From positions 186,001 to 250,000 of the forward strand of contig NZ_FXTD01000001.1 of the NCBI RefSeq assembly GCF_900182635.1: 64,000 nt of DNA, written 5' to 3'. The position numbers were made by a program, and so were the translations under genes. The notes under the pieces were generated by a model. It made no database searches and was not told where the DNA came from. It was given only the letters and a program-made list of their open reading frames with translations. This stretch comes from Halorubrum cibi (GTDB lineage: Archaea; Halobacteriota; Halobacteria; Halobacteriales; Haloferacaceae). This document shows, piece by piece, positions 61,943-64,000 of this stretch (positions are counted from its first letter, which is position 1; the number at the start of each line of letters is the position of its first letter).

Positions 61943-62164
61943 GCCGCCTAGAAGTGGGCGAGAAAGTGGCAAAAAAGTACGGATCCGTCGGGTGTACCGA
62001 CCGGGTGTATCCGCTGTAGGAATCAGTACTGATATCTCGGTCGGAAGCGATTTACGTTGAATCGAAAAAGCGGTGCGTACCAAATACGAGGCTTTCACAC
62101 GCCGGCTACGAACGGGACGTCCGTCTCGAACGCTCGATCTACAACAGAATGGAGACGAGGAAGG

Positions 62165-62842
62165 ATGAAATACTCGGATCTGCTTTCCAAAGTCAGCGTT
62201 CTCTTCCTCGAAGAAAACGACGTTCAACGAGACCTGTTCTCACGGTGGATCACGACCGTCTCGACGAAGACGGTCACGGAACCGGAGGAGGTCTTTCGCG
62301 AGTTCGATTCGAGTGTAGCGCTAGTGATTCTCTCTCATTCGGCTCTCGAGGACGAGGAGGCCGAGATCCAGCGGTATATTTTGACACGGAATCCGTCCTG
62401 TCAGGTGGTCTTGCTCACCTCCCCGGAAGCGGACGAGGCGCGTTACAGGGCCGAGTACGACGCGACGATCACGCGGCCCGTTTCCGAACGCGAGCTTACC
62501 ACCTTGGTCGAGAAACGCCTTCGATACGGGATCTATAGCGCGCTTATCGAGGAGTTCTACGCGTTGAACTCCCGGTTGATTACGCTCGAACGGAGCGATT
62601 CGGACAGGGACAGTGAACGTACGGAAACGATCCGAGATCGCATCCGGAAGGTGGAGGTCCCGATCCAGCACCTCCGATCGACCATCGATCACGAGGACAC
62701 CCGAGAGTTGCTCAAAAGCCTCAATTCACACAGGGAGTTTCTGAACAGCCCGTCCCGCGAGACGGAGGCTTCCACGACGTCGACGTCTCCTTCCGGACCG
62801 GTGTCCGAATCGCTCACGTACTTGGGGCGTCGATCACGGTAA
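62165..62842 (+). CDS. Receiver-HalX protein without the phosphoacceptor Asp
   Basis: The 225-residue protein has a receiver-like domain (about 8-115: VSVLFLEENDVQRDLFSRWI, CQVVLLTSPEADEARYRAEY, ATITRPVSERELTTLVEKRL) and a HalX domain (about 118-155: YSALIEEFYALNSRLITLER). The usual Asp at the end of strand 3 is replaced: VALVILSHSALED. The acidic pair on strand 1 is EEN. It is therefore probably a pseudo-receiver, regulated by other means. ATG at 62165 follows an AGGAAGG-like ribosome site. Confidence 0.85.
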   Translation: MKYSDLLSKVSVLFLEENDVQRDLFSRWITTVSTKTVTEPEEVFREFDSSVALVILSHSALEDEEAEIQRYILTRNPSCQVVLLTSPEADEARYRAEYDATITRPVSERELTTLVEKRLRYGIYSALIEEFYALNSRLITLERSDSDRDSERTETIRDRIRKVEVPIQHLRSTIDHEDTRELLKSLNSHREFLNSPSRETEASTTSTSPSGPVSESLTYLGRRSR

Positions 62843-62948
62843 TCTGCTCGGACGGGGGTATACGCGGATGGGCGCGAGCGTTTGGAAGTGCGAAGACCGT
62901 GGCCACACCGTCCATCGCGCCGATGCGAGTCATCGATACGTCTCTTGA

Positions 62949-64000
62949 TCACTCACGGTACCCGAGCAGCCGTAGGCCGTTCAGGGAGACGAGCACCGTC
63001 GATCCTTCGTGACCGACCACGGCGAGCGGAAGCGGGATCCCTCGGAGCAGGATCGTGCCAACCATGACCGCGATCGCCCCGAACGCGATTGCGAGGTTGA
63101 CCGTCAGCGTCCGGCGGGTCTCGCGCCCGAGAGTGAGGACGTAGGGGATCTTGCTGAGGTCATCGCCCATTAGAACCACGTCGGCGGTGTCGAGCGCGAC
63201 GTCAGTTCCGGCCCCACCCATCGCGATGCCGAGCGTCGCGGTCGCCAGGGCCGGCGCATCGTTCACGCCGTCGCCGACCATCGCCACGTTCTCGTGTCGA
63301 TCGACTAGGGATTCGATGGTTGCCACCTTCTCCTCCGGCAGCAGTTCTGCCTGTACCTCGTCGATCCCGACTTCCTCGGCGATCCGGGTAGCGACGCGCT
63401 CGTTGTCGCCCGTCAGCATGACGATGTGGCCGATCCCGAGCGAGCGGAGGTCCGCGATCATCTCGGCGGCGCCGGGACGGACCGTGTCGGTGAACGCGAG
63501 CCACCCCAACACGGTGGCTCCGGCGTCGTCTTCTCGAACGACGATGACGCTCGTTTTCCCCTCCGTCTCGAGCGTCCGGAGGCGCTCGAGCCCGGGTTCG
63601 ATCCCCTCGATCGCCGCGTCTCCGAGAACGGTTCGGTAGTAACTCCGATTCCCGATGTGAACGGTACCGGCTTCGACGTCGGCACGGACGCCCTTTCCCG
63701 CGACCGACTGAAATCGCCGTGCGTCGGGGACGTCGAGTGATCGCTCCTCCGCTGCCGACACGGTCGCACGAGCGAGGTGGTGCTCCGATCGGGTCTGTAC
63801 CGCGGCCGCCAGCGCGAGAAGCCCGTCGTCAGTCAGTGACCCGTTGGCCGTCTCTCGGACGGAGACGTCCGTCAACTGCGTGTCTCCCCGCGTGAGCGTC
63901 CCCGTCTTGTCGAACGCGACCGCATCGATCGCCGCCGCCGACTCGACGTGTTCGCCGCCTTTGAACAGAACGCCCTGCCTGCCACCCGAGGCGATCGCCG
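62949..64000 (-). CDS. Heavy-metal P-type ATPase, C-terminal part (partial)
   Basis: The frame is open to the window edge and its start lies outside. About 350 residues are visible: the phosphorylation site AFDKTGTLT (about 63915-63945), the N-domain EHHLARATVSAAEERSLDV with the SEHHLA signature of P1B pumps, then KTSVIVV, the P-domain MLTGDNERVATRIA and MVGDGVNDAPALATA, and the last membrane pair (ILLRGIPLPLAVVGHEGSTV). The ending HEGSTVLVSLNGLRLLGY resembles Zn/Cd/Co exporters (ZntA/CadA type) more than copper pumps, but the CPx motif is beyond the window. Confidence 0.93.
   Translation of the reverse strand, partial: AIASGGRQGVLFKGGEHVESAAAIDAVAFDKTGTLTRGDTQLTDVSVRETANGSLTDDGLLALAAAVQTRSEHHLARATVSAAEERSLDVPDARRFQSVAGKGVRADVEAGTVHIGNRSYYRTVLGDAAIEGIEPGLERLRTLETEGKTSVIVVREDDAGATVLGWLAFTDTVRPGAAEMIADLRSLGIGHIVMLTGDNERVATRIAEEVGIDEVQAELLPEEKVATIESLVDRHENVAMVGDGVNDAPALATATLGIAMGGAGTDVALDTADVVLMGDDLSKIPYVLTLGRETRRTLTVNLAIAFGAIAVMVGTILLRGIPLPLAVVGHEGSTVLVSLNGLRLLGYRE

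Noticed and set aside
1-64000. CRISPR arrays
   Set aside because: No series of regularly spaced repeats of 28-37 bases was seen; the tandem repeats at 32.7 kb are 18-base coding repeats without spacers.

Overview
The window is GC-rich DNA from a haloarchaeon, most likely a Halorubrum-like member of the Haloferacales. The evidence is the split archaeal RNA polymerase operon (rpoH-rpoB''-rpoB'-rpoA'-rpoA''-nusA-rps12-rps7), a fused double-fold histone next to an HDAC-type deacetylase, proteins very rich in Asp and Glu, TATA boxes about 25 bases upstream of many start codons (leaderless-type promoters), a Tat lipoprotein, CTP-dependent riboflavin kinase, CDP-archaeol synthase and a HalX-domain protein. 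The genus is inferred.

Layout. 1-2.3 kb: the end of an RPA-like gene, histone plus deacetylase, a five-helix hairpin cluster, and two identical tRNA-Asp genes. 2.4-12.9 kb: the transcription/translation superoperon, interrupted by a lipoprotein gene between nusA and rps12. 13-35.7 kb: a housekeeping and accessory mix (aconitase, dUTPase-like, CBS protein, a nuclease-like Cys-rich protein, NUDIX, NAD synthetase, TrpD-like, tandem siroheme decarboxylase-like, UvrC, soluble chemotaxis-type transducer, cytochrome P450, kynureninase, MFS exporter, 7TM histidine kinase, a decayed IS200/IS605 tnpB, SMR exporter, FMN-binding protein, ZIP transporter). 56.3-64 kb: tRNA-Ala, ribK-ribB, ilvE, DUF502 protein, proline dehydrogenase, carS, PRC-barrel protein, receiver-HalX protein and the C-terminal part of a heavy-metal P-type ATPase.

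Between 36.0 and 56.3 kb lies a 20-kb integrated element. A 33-bp direct repeat, equal to the 3' end of the tRNA-Ala(CGC) gene, marks both ends (35999-36031 and 56259-56291). A tyrosine integrase lies just inside the left repeat. The element carries its own replication module: an SF3 helicase gene followed by a region with eight exact CTGTAAA/TTTACAG boxes that looks like an iteron origin. Its cargo is defence-like: complete type I restriction-modification (hsdM-hsdS-hsdR) with a YgjP-type metallopeptidase, a BglII/BstYI-like nuclease, a PD-(D/E)XK nuclease with a zinc-ribbon membrane partner and a divergent winged-helix regulator, a DnaQ/RNase H-like exonuclease, a free-standing LAGLIDADG protein, a ribbon-helix-helix-like small protein, and a divergent TATA-binding protein. 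No capsid, portal or terminase gene was recognised, so it looks like an integrative plasmid or defence island, not a complete provirus.

Inside the element a 571-bp transposable unit with 17-bp IS6-like terminal inverted repeats and an 8-bp target duplication splits a membrane-protein gene. Removing the unit plus one target copy restores one uninterrupted reading frame. The unit carries a membrane-protein ORF and no transposase.
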